NCBI RefSeq assembly: GCF_034043675.1
Contig: NZ_JAXCLA010000004.1
Location: 1 to 64,000 of the forward strand
Direction of reading: 5' to 3'
Origin: KK5 sp034043675
GTDB taxonomy: Bacteria; Pseudomonadota; Gammaproteobacteria; Burkholderiales; Burkholderiaceae_C
DNA length: 64,000 bases
The notes beneath the pieces were generated by a model. The model did no database searches. It worked only from the letters and a program-made list of their open reading frames with translations, and was not told where the DNA came from. The translations under genes and the position numbers were made by a program. Below are positions 18,621-29,268 of the stretch, in pieces (within the stretch, counting starts at the first letter, position 1; each line of letters starts with the position of its first letter).

Positions 18621-19080
18621 TTCAGGCAGCAGGGTGAGTTGTCGAACCGCGCAGTCTATGGGAGGCCCAGGAGGGGGCCGAAAGACATGGGGCGGGCGCT
18701 TTGCCTTGTCATTCAAGTATCCATATGGTTATATGAACCCTACCCTCCGACCGATAGCAACGGCCATGCCACCGGAAATTTCAAGGCCTCTCGGTCACAA
18801 GTTGAAACACGCGGCCCTGTCCATCAACTTATGGATGTGAGCGCCGGAGGCGAACAAGAGAATCGCCTCCGGCAGTTCGGAAAAGGTCCGACGACGCCAA
18901 GGCTCGACGGCATCGAAACGAAGCCGCCGGAGCACCCGGGATGCCGACGGCACCGGGGCCAGCCCAGCCAACGCTAACGCTAACGACCGCTAGGTCGTCG
19001 ATCCCGAGGACGAGGCCCTGCGATGCATCGCGCGGCTCGCCGTTCCAACCTCTTTCTTCGCCCGCGAGGAGAACCCGCTC
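18621..19080. promoter_or_regulatory. leader region upstream of the eCIS operon
   Basis: No convincing gene is visible in these 460 bp between the divergent tricorn and sheath genes. An AT-rich island stands out: TTGTCA at 18706-18711 is followed 18 bp later by TATATG, with the palindrome CCATATGG (18721-18728) in the spacer. This is the best promoter candidate for the eCIS. Further on are tandem ACGCTA units (18971-18984) and a perfect hairpin, ACGACC/GGTCGT (18983-18998). A good RBS (GAGGAG) precedes the sheath ATG. A leader of more than 300 nt would leave room for post-transcriptional control. Confidence 0.4.
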
Positions 19081-21021
<1,941 letters not shown>

Positions 21022-21066
21022 CACGCCTGACAACCCTGCCATCCAACCGCAATCCGGAGCAGCACC

Positions 21067-21588
21067 ATGGCCAAAGGCTTCGTCGTCAACGTCAACCGCT
21101 ACGACCCTTACAAGAACTTCAAGTTCCAGATCATGTGGGACGGCCGCATCGTCGTGGGCATCAGCAAGTGCACGTCGCTCAAGCGCACGACCGAAGTGGT
21201 CAAGCACCGCGAGGGCGGCGACAACAGCACGGACCGCAAGTCGCCCGGCCGCACCTCCTACGAGGCGATCACGCTGGAGCGCGGTGTCACGCACGACCCC
21301 GAGTTCGAGAAGTGGGCCAACCTCGTGCACCCGTTGGACGATCCGTCCATGGACCTGAAGAACTTCCGCAAGGACCTGGTGCTGCTGTTCAACAACGAGC
21401 GCGGGCTGACGGTGAAGCGCTACAAGCTCTACCGCTGCTGGGTCAGCGAGTACCAGGCCATCCCGGACCTCGACGCCAATGCCAACGCCACCGCCATCGA
21501 GATGATGAAGCTGGAGCTGGAAGGCTGGGAGCGCGACGTCGACACACCCGAGCCCGACGAGAGCGCTGCCGTGCCGGTGGCCGGATGA
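21067..21588 (+). CDS. eCIS inner tube protein (Afp1/gp19-like)
   Basis: This 173-residue protein is of the T4-like tail-tube family. The start KGFVVNVNRYDPYKNFKFQI and the stretch GRTSYEAITLERGVTHDPEF are characteristic. Rings of it stack into the tube that is fired on sheath contraction and carries cargo inside. It lies 45 bp after the sheath gene and is the only tube gene seen, whereas Afp and PVC carry two or three tube-type subunits. Confidence 0.93.
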   Translation: MAKGFVVNVNRYDPYKNFKFQIMWDGRIVVGISKCTSLKRTTEVVKHREGGDNSTDRKSPGRTSYEAITLERGVTHDPEFEKWANLVHPLDDPSMDLKNFRKDLVLLFNNERGLTVKRYKLYRCWVSEYQAIPDLDANANATAIEMMKLELEGWERDVDTPEPDESAAVPVAG

Positions 21589-21594
21589 ACCCCG

Positions 21595-22365
21595 ATGACG
21601 CTCACCCCTGCATGGCGCGCTTTCGGGCAGCAGGCCTGCGATCTTGAGCACGACTTCGCTTGCGATGACCGGCCCGCACTGGTGACGGCGCTGCTCGCCG
21701 CCGCGGCGCCCGCCGAGGACTGGTGGCAAGCGCCGGTGAGCCGCCGCATCGCCGCTCTGCTGGACCTGGCGCTGCATTCCAGCGGCCTCCGTTCGCTAGA
21801 CCTGACCTTGCACTGCGAGCAGCCCGGCTGCGGCAAACGCTTCGACATCGAGCTGCCCGAAGAAGCCTGGGCGCAGGACGATGGCGCACTAAGCGGAGCA
21901 CTAACGCCGGTCGCCGTGACGACCGAAACCGGGCAGCCGCTCATGACGCTGCGCCGCCCGACCGGCGCCGACCTGCGCGCCTGCCGTGAAGACGCGATGA
22001 CCACCCTGCTCGATGCCGGCCCCGCGGCCGTCGCCCATGCACTGCTCAAGCGCCTTTGCCTGGCCGGCACGCCTGTCGATGGCGACGCGCCGCGCGCCGC
22101 GCAGGCGCTGGCCGAGGCCGATCCGCTGGTCGCCTTCAGCGTTCACTGCACCTGCCCCGAATGCGGAACGCCGGATGACTACGCCATCGATCTTGAAGCC
22201 GAGGCGCTGCGCCGACTGGCGCTGCGCCAGATAGCGCTGGTGGACGAAGTGCACCGTATCGCCTCGCACTACGGCTGGAGCGAACGCGAGATCTTCGAGG
22301 TGCCGCCTGCGCGCCGGCGCTTGTACCTGCAGGCGATGAACGCGAACGAGGAGCCGTTCGCATGA
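21595..22365 (+). CDS. eCIS protein resembling T4-family hub assembly chaperone, with Cys motifs
   Basis: This protein has 256 residues. The middle part, LMTLRRPTGADLRACREDA, resembles the T4-family baseplate hub assembly chaperone/baseplate proteins found after tube genes in contractile systems. Two cysteine clusters, CEQPGCG (74-80) and CTCPECG (185-191), look like the two halves of a zinc ribbon. It probably helps assemble the hub and may not stay in the particle. It ends in an ATGA overlap with the next gene. The chaperone call rests on short similarity and position only. Confidence 0.6.
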   Translation: MTLTPAWRAFGQQACDLEHDFACDDRPALVTALLAAAAPAEDWWQAPVSRRIAALLDLALHSSGLRSLDLTLHCEQPGCGKRFDIELPEEAWAQDDGALSGALTPVAVTTETGQPLMTLRRPTGADLRACREDAMTTLLDAGPAAVAHALLKRLCLAGTPVDGDAPRAAQALAEADPLVAFSVHCTCPECGTPDDYAIDLEAEALRRLALRQIALVDEVHRIASHYGWSEREIFEVPPARRRLYLQAMNANEEPFA

Positions 22366-23186
22366 AGGCAGGCACCGACTACTTCGGCGGCGTGATGCGT
22401 TCGGCCGGATTGGCTGGGCCGACTGCCTTGCCGCCGGCGCGAGCCGCGGCGGGCGCGAGCGATGCCTTCGAGCCGATCGAGTCGATGCAGGATGCACCGG
22501 CACTAGCACCCGCGCCGTCGATGCCAGAGCGAGCGGCCGATGTGGAGGCGGCTGCGACAAGGACGCCGGCGCCGACCGAGTTGCCGCGGCCATCGCCCCG
22601 CATCGGCGAACTGGCGCACGATCCGTCGCCCGCCGTGCAGGCCGCACTGCGCTGGATCGCGGCTGGCGAGCCCGCGCCGATGAAACCAGAGGCGCCGGTG
22701 ATCGCATCGCGTGATGAGGCCGCAGATCCGACGCAGGAGAACCAAGCGCCCGTTTCGCTCGTCTCGCCAGCACCGGCCGCATCGCCCCAATCAGCGAGTG
22801 CAGCGCCGCCTCCCAAACCTCAGCTGCGTGAACCGACGCCTCCCTTCCCCATCGCCGAGGTAGCCACGCGCGCCCCCGAGGTTTCGACTCACGCACCGGC
22901 TCCATCGATCCACGCCGCTACGCCCGCCCGTGCGCAGCCGCCTCGCCCGGCCGAAGCACCGAAAGCCACCAGCCGCCGAGCGCCCGATGTCCACATCGGC
23001 ACGCTGCACGTCACGCTCGATGCCGCCACCGCCGCGCGCTTCGCACCGCCCGCCCCGGCCCCGCGCACCGTGATCGCCGCGCCCGAATCGCCGCGGGCCT
23101 CGTCAGCACCCGCCGCCGCGCGAGCAACCGGCTCGCAAGCCGCTGTCGGCAGCGGCCTGTCGCGCAGCCGCCTGCCGCGCTGGTAA
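22362..23186 (+). CDS. Pro/Ala-rich eCIS protein of unknown function
   Basis: This 274-residue protein was not recognised. Residues 25-205 are low-complexity Pro/Ala/Ser and probably disordered. The start (MKAGTDYFGGVMRSAGL) is ordered in character, and near the C-terminus there is a beta-like motif, DVHIGTLHVTLDA, before a basic end (SRSRLPRW). A similar alternating pattern occurs in the 82-residue protein at 26350. It sits between the chaperone-like and cap genes and overlaps the former by ATGA. A role as flexible linker, adaptor or minimal tape-measure-like protein is conceivable but unproven. Confidence 0.7.
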   Translation: MKAGTDYFGGVMRSAGLAGPTALPPARAAAGASDAFEPIESMQDAPALAPAPSMPERAADVEAAATRTPAPTELPRPSPRIGELAHDPSPAVQAALRWIAAGEPAPMKPEAPVIASRDEAADPTQENQAPVSLVSPAPAASPQSASAAPPPKPQLREPTPPFPIAEVATRAPEVSTHAPAPSIHAATPARAQPPRPAEAPKATSRRAPDVHIGTLHVTLDAATAARFAPPAPAPRTVIAAPESPRASSAPAAARATGSQAAVGSGLSRSRLPRW

Positions 23187-23201
23187 TCGGACCGTCACAC
23201 C

Positions 23202-24386
23202 ATGGCCGCCGCCGACACCTCCCGCGCCATCGGCTCCGTCACCCTGCTGCTGCGCGACCACCTGATCCGCCGCGGTTTCGACGTGAGCGTGGGTCGGCCC
23301 GAGGAAGCGGCGGGCAGCAACGGCGGGCCGAAGCTCAACCTCTTCCTGTACGAAGTGGCCTTCGACCCGCACATGCGCAACGTCGAGCTGCGCCGGGGCG
23401 ATCCGCCGCCGCTGTGGCTGATCCTCAAGTACCTGCTCACCGCCTTCGACGAGGGCGAGGACAGCGACAGCGCTGCTGCGCACGAGCTACTCGGCGGCGG
23501 TCTTTCGGTGCTGCAGGAGCTGAGCATCCTGCGCCTCGTCGCGCCGGTGATTCCCTCGGTGCAGGCGGCCCTGCAGGACAACCCCGAGGCGCTCACGCTC
23601 GGCTTCGACGAGGGCAGCGTCGACCTGCTCTCCAAGCTGATGCAGGGGGGCGACGAGCGCTACCGCCTCTCGATGGCCTTCCAGGTGCGGCCGGTCATGA
23701 TCGTGCCGCCGAGCCCGACGCAATCGAGCCTGCTGGTCGGCATCGACTACACGACCGCGCCCAACACCATCATCGGCATCGACGGCGTTTCCATCGACGT
23801 GGCGCCGACGATGGGTCCGGTGCTGGCGCGCGTGGAGCCGGCGGCCTTCGAGGCGGGCACGACCATCGAGCTTTTCGGCGACGACCTGAACGGCGCCACT
23901 ATCGAAGTCGCGCTCGGCGACCAGCAGCTCACGATCACCGACCGTCGGCCCGACCGCCTGCAGGTCACCGTCGAAGGCTCGCCCGGCACGCCGATCGCGG
24001 ACGGCACATCGCTCTCCGCCGGCGAGCTGGGCCTGACCGTGCGCCGTCGCCTCTCGCCCACGCGCGTGCGCTCCAGCAACGTGCAGCTCGCCAAGCTGCT
24101 GCCGACGGTGGCGAGCGCCACGCTGGTCGGCGCCGACCTGCGCGTCACCGGCCGCCTGCTCGGCCACGGGCCGGCCGAGCCGAACACCGACGACGTGGTG
24201 GTCGTGCTGTTCAAGGATGACGGCTCGGTGAAGCGCCAGTTCGACGTGGTCGACCCCGCCTCCACGCAGAACCAGTTGACGGTGCCGGGTGTCGCCGGCG
24301 CCGGGTTGCCGGCCGGCAACTATCTCGTCATCGTCAAGGTCAACAACCAGCAGGCCCGTTTCAGTCCGCAGGTGGTGCTGCCATGA
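23202..24386 (+). CDS. eCIS cap protein, Pvc16/Afp16-like (DUF4255)
   Basis: This protein has 394 residues. The first 190 form the Pvc16 N-terminal (DUF4255) domain: AIGSVTLLLRDHLIRRGFDV, then LNLFLYEVAFDPHMRNVELR. Two immunoglobulin/TIG-like beta domains follow (about 205-390, with FEAGTTIELFGDDLNGATIE). In Afp and PVC this protein caps the distal end of the tube and stops its growth. It overlaps the AAA+ ATPase gene by ATGA, a pairing typical of eCIS loci. Confidence 0.88.
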   Translation: MAAADTSRAIGSVTLLLRDHLIRRGFDVSVGRPEEAAGSNGGPKLNLFLYEVAFDPHMRNVELRRGDPPPLWLILKYLLTAFDEGEDSDSAAAHELLGGGLSVLQELSILRLVAPVIPSVQAALQDNPEALTLGFDEGSVDLLSKLMQGGDERYRLSMAFQVRPVMIVPPSPTQSSLLVGIDYTTAPNTIIGIDGVSIDVAPTMGPVLARVEPAAFEAGTTIELFGDDLNGATIEVALGDQQLTITDRRPDRLQVTVEGSPGTPIADGTSLSAGELGLTVRRRLSPTRVRSSNVQLAKLLPTVASATLVGADLRVTGRLLGHGPAEPNTDDVVVVLFKDDGSVKRQFDVVDPASTQNQLTVPGVAGAGLPAGNYLVIVKVNNQQARFSPQVVLP

Positions 24387-26353
24387 AGCCCGAGCTGCCC
24401 ATCGCCTTCACGCCGGCGCTGGCCGTCGCCGATCCGATGGCCCGGCTGTGGCTCCGCCAAGCCATGCTGCGGCTGCGGCGCGAGGTGGCCTGGCTGTGGC
24501 GCGAGCGTGAGCTGCAGGGCTACCCCGCCGAGCGCAGCGAGCCGCTGCCCGCGATGCTGGACGCGGGCCTGGCATCACTCGATCTCACGCGTTACGTGGA
24601 TGACAAGGCCGCCTTCTTCGCGCAGGACGTGACGGCCCGGCACCTGAGCGAGCAGATCAATGCCCAGCAGGTGGCCGACGGCCCGACCGGTGCGTTCTCC
24701 TTCGCCGTGCAGTCGCTCGCGCTGCAGCCGGTCGAAACCTTCGTGCTGGCGCTGGCACTGCTGCCAGCCATCGACGCGGCTGCCGGTCCCGTCATCGCCA
24801 CCGTGATGAACGAGCCGGGCCGCGGCGAGCCGAGCCTGGCGCTCGCACAGCGCCTGTGGGACGAGCCCGCCGCGGTGCTGGCATGCCTGGATGCCTCGCA
24901 TGCGCTGTTCAGCCATGGCCTGATGGCGCCTGTCGACGGCTGGGCCGCGCCGCTGCGCATGCCGGCGCGGGTGGCACGCGAACTGGCGCTCGGCGCACCG
25001 CGGGACAGCGGCGCCATGCAGCACCGCCGCGTGATCGCGCAGCTCGGCAATGCGGATGCGGGCGAGGCCGCCGGCCAGCCGCTGCGCATCGCGCAAGCCG
25101 ATGCGCTCCCCGCGCAGATGACGCAGGCCTGGCTGCGCGGCGAGGCGCTCGTGCTGCCGCTGGCCGCCCTGGATGCGGACGGCCACGGCCACGAGAAGCT
25201 GCGCCTGCCGCTGCCCGCGCTGCCGCTCACGCTGATCGTCAGCACCGATGACCGCGCCGCGCTGCAGCGCCTCGCCGAGCCCCCGGTCCTCACGCTCGAA
25301 TCCCCGCCCGCCAGCACCGCCGAACGCCTTGCCGCCTGGCAGCGCGCCCTGCCCGGCTCAGCCGACGACCCGGCCCTCGCCGAGCTGGCCCGCCGCTGGC
25401 GCTGCGAGCCGCCGCTGATCGTGAAAGTAGGCGCGGAGCTGTCGCGCCTGGGCCGTCCGCCGCGCAGCGAGGAGCTGTTCGCCGCCGCGCGCCAGGCACT
25501 GGACCTCGGCGCACTGGCCCAGCCGGTCACGCCGCGCTTCACGCTCGACGAGCTGATGCTGCCGCCCGCGCAGGCGCGGCAGGTGGACGAACTGGTCAAC
25601 GCGATGCTCAACCTCGGCCGCGTCCACCAGCACTGGGGAACCGCCCGCGCCTGGAACGAGGGCGGGCTGGCCGCCCTCTTCGCCGGCCCGCCGGGCACCG
25701 GCAAGACCATGGCGAGCGAGGCCATCGCGCACGCGCTGCAGTTGCCGCTCTTCCGCATCGATCTCTCGCAGGTCGTCAACAAGTACATCGGCGAGACGGA
25801 GAAGAACCTCAAGCGCCTGTTCGACGCGGCCGATTCCGCCGACGCGATCCTGTTCTTCGACGAGGCCGATTCGCTCTTCGGCAAGCGCAGCGAGGTGAAG
25901 GATGCGCACGACCGCTATGCCAATCTCGAGGTGAGCTACCTGCTGGAGCGCATGGAGCGCTTCAAGGGCTTGGCCATCCTCGCGACAAACCGGCGCAAGG
26001 ACCTCGACGAGGCCTTCCTGCGGCGGCTGCGCTTCGTCGTGGAGTTCCCCTTGCCGGGCGCGGCCGAGCGGCTGCGGATCTGGCGCAGCGTGATCCCGGC
26101 AGAGGTGGACGCGAGCGGCGTGGATTTCGACTTCCTCGCGCAGCGCTTCACGTTGGCCGGCGGGCACATCCGCGCCATCGTCTTCCATGCCTGCCTGCAA
26201 GCCGCCAAGGCCGGTGCGCCGCGCGTGCTGACGATGCAGCAGCTCATTCCCGCCGTGCAGCGCGAGTACGAGAAGCTGGAGCGCGCTTTCAGCCTCGACC
26301 AGTTCGGGCGGCACGCGGCGCTGCTGGCGCCGAGTGCGGAGAGGCGCACATGA
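24383..26353 (+). CDS. AAA+ ATPase, Pvc15/Afp15-like
   Basis: This AAA+ ATPase has 656 residues. The N-terminal 400 are a variable helical region. The ATPase core has Walker A GPPGTGKT at 435-442, Walker B ILFFDEAD at 489-496, the sensor-1 region (AILATNRRKDLDEAFLRRLR) with arginine-finger candidates, and the C-terminal lid. Such ATPases are a hallmark of eCIS and separate them from phage tails. They are needed for assembly, perhaps for remodelling or loading cargo. T6SS ClpV is a different, double-ring type. Both ends overlap neighbours by ATGA. Confidence 0.93.
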   Translation: MKPELPIAFTPALAVADPMARLWLRQAMLRLRREVAWLWRERELQGYPAERSEPLPAMLDAGLASLDLTRYVDDKAAFFAQDVTARHLSEQINAQQVADGPTGAFSFAVQSLALQPVETFVLALALLPAIDAAAGPVIATVMNEPGRGEPSLALAQRLWDEPAAVLACLDASHALFSHGLMAPVDGWAAPLRMPARVARELALGAPRDSGAMQHRRVIAQLGNADAGEAAGQPLRIAQADALPAQMTQAWLRGEALVLPLAALDADGHGHEKLRLPLPALPLTLIVSTDDRAALQRLAEPPVLTLESPPASTAERLAAWQRALPGSADDPALAELARRWRCEPPLIVKVGAELSRLGRPPRSEELFAAARQALDLGALAQPVTPRFTLDELMLPPAQARQVDELVNAMLNLGRVHQHWGTARAWNEGGLAALFAGPPGTGKTMASEAIAHALQLPLFRIDLSQVVNKYIGETEKNLKRLFDAADSADAILFFDEADSLFGKRSEVKDAHDRYANLEVSYLLERMERFKGLAILATNRRKDLDEAFLRRLRFVVEFPLPGAAERLRIWRSVIPAEVDASGVDFDFLAQRFTLAGGHIRAIVFHACLQAAKAGAPRVLTMQQLIPAVQREYEKLERAFSLDQFGRHAALLAPSAERRT

Positions 26354-26598
26354 AAGCGAACATGAATCGCATCGACATCGAGCGGCTGGACCTCGACCTG
26401 CGCGGCATCGACCCCGCGCTCGCCGAGGCCGCGGTGCGCCTGCTGGGGCCGGCGCTCGAAGCGCGGCTCGGCGGCGCGGCCGGCCGCATGCCCGAGGGCC
26501 GCACGCCGCAGGCCCTTGCCCATCACCTGGCCGAGCGCGTCGCCGGCCAGCTGCCATCCACGGAGACCTCCCACCATGCTGCGCGGCGCCCTGATTGA
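26350..26598 (+). CDS. small eCIS protein of unknown function
   Basis: This 82-residue protein was not recognised. The start RIDIERLDLDLRGIDPALAE has an alternating hydrophobic pattern, and a helical stretch follows (AAVRLLGPALEARLGGAAG). Its ATG overlaps the ATPase stop (ATGA). Its end overlaps the next gene by 23 nt, and the RBS of that gene lies inside it, which supports it being a translated, coupled gene. The N-terminal pattern resembles HIGTLHVTLDA in the Pro-rich protein. Confidence 0.65.
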   Translation: MKANMNRIDIERLDLDLRGIDPALAEAAVRLLGPALEARLGGAAGRMPEGRTPQALAHHLAERVAGQLPSTETSHHAARRPD

Positions 26599-27232
26599 GT
26601 ACGGTTCCGGCCTCATCGGCCCGATCCCGAACGTGGTGATCTTCCAGTACAACCCGGAGCAGCTCTCGCGCGCGCTGCAGGTGCCGCCGCGGCCGACCGG
26701 AGCCACCCAGCGCGAGACCACGCAGGCGGGCGAGACCACCTTCGAGCGCATCACGCTGAAGGCGCAGTTCAGCGCGGTGAACCTGCTGGACGAGGACAAG
26801 GCGCTGGCCCGCCTCTTCGGCATCGGCCCGCAGCTCGCGGCGCTGGAGAAGATGGTGCTGCCGTCGACCAAGATCGCCGGCGCGATCGGCGCGGCGATCG
26901 ATGCCATTGCCGGCGCGGTGTCTCCCCCTGCTCCGCCGGCGCAACCGATCCCGCGCGAGGCCTATCCGCGCATCCTCTTCATCTGGGGACCGACGCGGGT
27001 GCTGCCGGTGACGATCGATTCGATGAACATCATCGAGCAGGAATACGACTTCATGCTCAACCCGACGCGCGCGGACGTGGACATCACGCTCTCCGTCATC
27101 GCCATCGACCAGTGTTCGGACGACATCGTCGCCAAGGGCGCGCTCGAATACTCGACGCTCGCGAAAGAGGCGATGGCGATCGCGAACCTCGCCAACACCG
27201 CGGAGCAGGTCGTCGACCTGATCCCGATCTGA
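26576..27232 (+). CDS. CIS tube-type protein, N-terminal part of an Afp7-like protein
   Basis: This protein is 218 residues long from the ATG that follows GGAG by 10 nt. It is of the contractile injection system tube family found at the start of Afp7/Pvc7: ALIEYGSGLIGPIPNVVIFQ, YNPEQLSRALQ, then ILFIWGPTRVLPVTIDSMNI and NPTRADVDITLSV. It links the hub to the inner tube. In Afp and PVC the same protein continues into a LysM domain; here LysM is a separate gene 17 bp downstream. Confidence 0.85.
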   Translation: MLRGALIEYGSGLIGPIPNVVIFQYNPEQLSRALQVPPRPTGATQRETTQAGETTFERITLKAQFSAVNLLDEDKALARLFGIGPQLAALEKMVLPSTKIAGAIGAAIDAIAGAVSPPAPPAQPIPREAYPRILFIWGPTRVLPVTIDSMNIIEQEYDFMLNPTRADVDITLSVIAIDQCSDDIVAKGALEYSTLAKEAMAIANLANTAEQVVDLIPI

Positions 27233-27248
27233 ACGAAGGAGACGACGG

Positions 27249-27521
27249 ATGTTCCTCACCAACTCCCGCTACGCCCAGGTCGCCACGGTGACGACGACAC
27301 TTTCCACCGGCGAGACCGTCGTGGCGCTGAAGCGTCGGCAACTCACCCCCGCGGTCGGGGCGCCGCAGTCGGTCGTCAGCGGTGACCGGCTCGACGTGAT
27401 CGCCGACCAGCAGTACGCCGACGCGACCTGGTTCTGGCACATTGCCGATGCCAACACCGCGCTCGACAGCCGGGATCTCGTGGCCGAGCCCGGCGACACG
27501 CTCAACGTTCCGCAGACCTGA
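27249..27521 (+). CDS. LysM-domain baseplate protein (C-terminal part of an Afp7-like protein)
   Basis: This 90-residue protein has a LysM-like second half (SGDRLDVIADQQYADATWFW, then PGDTLNVPQT). The first half includes VVALKRRQLTPAVGAPQS, typical of the small LysM proteins of phage and eCIS baseplates (gp53-like). GAAGGAG lies 9 nt before the ATG. It probably clamps the hub and tube initiator together. The cognate Afp7 half is encoded just upstream. Confidence 0.85.
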   Translation: MFLTNSRYAQVATVTTTLSTGETVVALKRRQLTPAVGAPQSVVSGDRLDVIADQQYADATWFWHIADANTALDSRDLVAEPGDTLNVPQT

Positions 27522-27526
27522 ACACC

Positions 27527-28675
27527 ATGGGCACCGCGCAATTCCGGGTCTGGTTCGGCACCGCGCAAGCAAGCGCGGACGACCTCGACCGCATCGAGGA
27601 GATCGAGGTGACGCAGGAGCTCGATCGCTTCTGGGAGGCGCGGATCCGCATGACGATGTGCCTCGATGCGCAAGGCCGCTGGCAGCACCGGCCCGACACG
27701 CAGTCAGCGCCCTTCTCCCGCGTACGTGTGGAACTCGACCCGGGCAGCGGCAGCTTCGTGCCGCTGATCGACGGGCCGGTCTCGCGCTTCGAGTCGCGGC
27801 TCGACTCGCAGCCGGGCCGCAGCACCGCCACCTTTGCCGTGCGCGACGACTCGGTGCTGCTCGACCGCGAGCACGGCACAGAAATCTTCCGCGACAAGAC
27901 TGACAGCCAGGTCGCCGAGGAACTGCTGCGCAGCGCGGCGTCCATCGCCGATGTGCGCACCGATCCGTCCACCAGCGCGACGCACCCGATCACCACGCGC
28001 CGCGGCACCCGCCTCACCCTGCTCGCGCAACTGGCGCATGCCAACGCGCGGCGCGCCTACGTGCTGCCCGGCACGGCGCCGGGCCAGAGCATCGGTTGCT
28101 TCCTGCCGGATCCTGAGGAGGCCGACAGCAGCCTGCCCACGCTCACGCTGATCGGCGACGGCCGCAACCTCGCCGACGCCACCATCGAGGAAGACAGCGA
28201 ATCGCCCGAGCGTAGCCAGGGCGCGACGCTGAGCCTGCAGAACGGCCGCATCACGAGCTTCCAGAGCAGCGCGAGCGATCTGTCCATCAGCGGCGATGCA
28301 CCCGTGCTGGCCGATGGCGACACGCCTTCCCGCCTGCTGCCGCCGGCCGACGCACTGCGCGAGGACCTCACGGACGCCACCCAGCGCCGCGCGCGCGACG
28401 CCGCCTATGCGTTCAAGCTGACGAGCCGCGTCGTGCCCGGCTGCTATGCGGCGGTGCTGAGCCCGTACCGCAAGGTGCGCGTGGAATGCGGCAGCACGCC
28501 GTACAGCGGCACCTACCTGCTGACGAAGGTGGTGCACACGATCACGCCGTCAGTCTGGACCCAGCATTTCGAGGCCCGCAGCGACGGGCGCACCACCGTG
28601 CCGGCGGCGCCGGTGGTGGAAGCGCCGGGCGGCGGCCTCTCGGTTTCCTTCTCCGCCAGCGTGGGAGTCTTCTGA
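27527..28675 (+). CDS. eCIS hub protein, gp27/VgrG-N-like
   Basis: This 382-residue protein corresponds to the gp27-like half of the spike hub (Afp8 N-terminal, phage late-control protein D). Features are AQFRVWFGTAQASADDLDRI, the beta-barrel stretch LIDGPVSRFESRLDSQPG, and the region TRRGTRLTLLAQLAHANARR. The hub forms the threefold-to-sixfold adaptor under the tube. Its TGA overlaps the ATG of the gp5-like gene (TGATG), so two halves that are fused in Afp8 are here separate but coupled. Confidence 0.85.
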   Translation: MGTAQFRVWFGTAQASADDLDRIEEIEVTQELDRFWEARIRMTMCLDAQGRWQHRPDTQSAPFSRVRVELDPGSGSFVPLIDGPVSRFESRLDSQPGRSTATFAVRDDSVLLDREHGTEIFRDKTDSQVAEELLRSAASIADVRTDPSTSATHPITTRRGTRLTLLAQLAHANARRAYVLPGTAPGQSIGCFLPDPEEADSSLPTLTLIGDGRNLADATIEEDSESPERSQGATLSLQNGRITSFQSSASDLSISGDAPVLADGDTPSRLLPPADALREDLTDATQRRARDAAYAFKLTSRVVPGCYAAVLSPYRKVRVECGSTPYSGTYLLTKVVHTITPSVWTQHFEARSDGRTTVPAAPVVEAPGGGLSVSFSASVGVF

Positions 28676-29268
28676 TGGGCGCACTGACCGGCGACGTTCT
28701 CGAACGCAGCATCGAGCAGCTCACGCAGCACAGCGCGGGCCGCTTCTTCGGCAAGTTCCGCGGCACGGTGACGGACATCGACGACCCGGACAAGCTCGGC
28801 CGCATCAAGGCGACCGTGCCTTCGGTGATGGGCGCGGACACGCCGGTCGGCTGGGCGCTGCCGGCCTTCCCCTTCACCGGCGACAGCGCAGGCTATGTGA
28901 TGCTGCCGGCCGTCGGCGCGATGGTGTGGATCGAGTTCGAGGCCGGCAACCTGGACTTCCCGATCTGGTCCGGCGGCTTCTTCGTCTCCGGCCAGCGGCC
29001 CAGCCCCGACACCAACGGCGCGCACGTCATCGTCACCCAGGGCGGGCACAAGCTCGTGCTGGACGACGATGGCGGCAGCATCAGCATCGAGCACTCGGGC
29101 GGTGCGAAGGTCGAGCTGACCTCAAGCGGCATCAAGCTCAGCATCGGCGCGAGCACGATGGAGATGAGCGCTACCGCCATCGACTTCAACAGCGGCATCG
29201 TGAAGATCGGCCCCGCGGGGGTGAGCCTCGCGAGCGGCGCGATGACGCTGGGAGTGCCGCCGACATGA
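28675..29268 (+). CDS. eCIS spike protein, gp5-like OB-fold and beta-needle
   Basis: This protein has 197 residues. The OB-fold part reads GRFFGKFRGTVTDIDDPDKL and GRIKATVPSVMG, with GAMVWIEFEAGNLDFPIWSG typical of gp5/VgrG. The C-terminal part (SISIEHSGGAKVELTSSGIK and later repeats) is a short triple-stranded beta-helix needle. It stacks under the gp27-like hub and bears the PAAR-like tip encoded next with an ATGA overlap. Confidence 0.9.
   Translation: MGALTGDVLERSIEQLTQHSAGRFFGKFRGTVTDIDDPDKLGRIKATVPSVMGADTPVGWALPAFPFTGDSAGYVMLPAVGAMVWIEFEAGNLDFPIWSGGFFVSGQRPSPDTNGAHVIVTQGGHKLVLDDDGGSISIEHSGGAKVELTSSGIKLSIGASTMEMSATAIDFNSGIVKIGPAGVSLASGAMTLGVPPT

Noticed and set aside
18634..18840. Short plus-strand frame in the eCIS leader
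   Set aside because: No RBS and it contains the AT-rich promoter island; the predicted peptide resembles nothing recognisable.
15225..18977. Long plus-strand open frame of over 1,200 codons opposite the tricorn gene
   Set aside because: It is the complement of the tricorn gene. It has no coherent domains and is rich in runs typical of antisense frames in GC-rich DNA, while the minus strand encodes a complete peptidase with a signal peptide.
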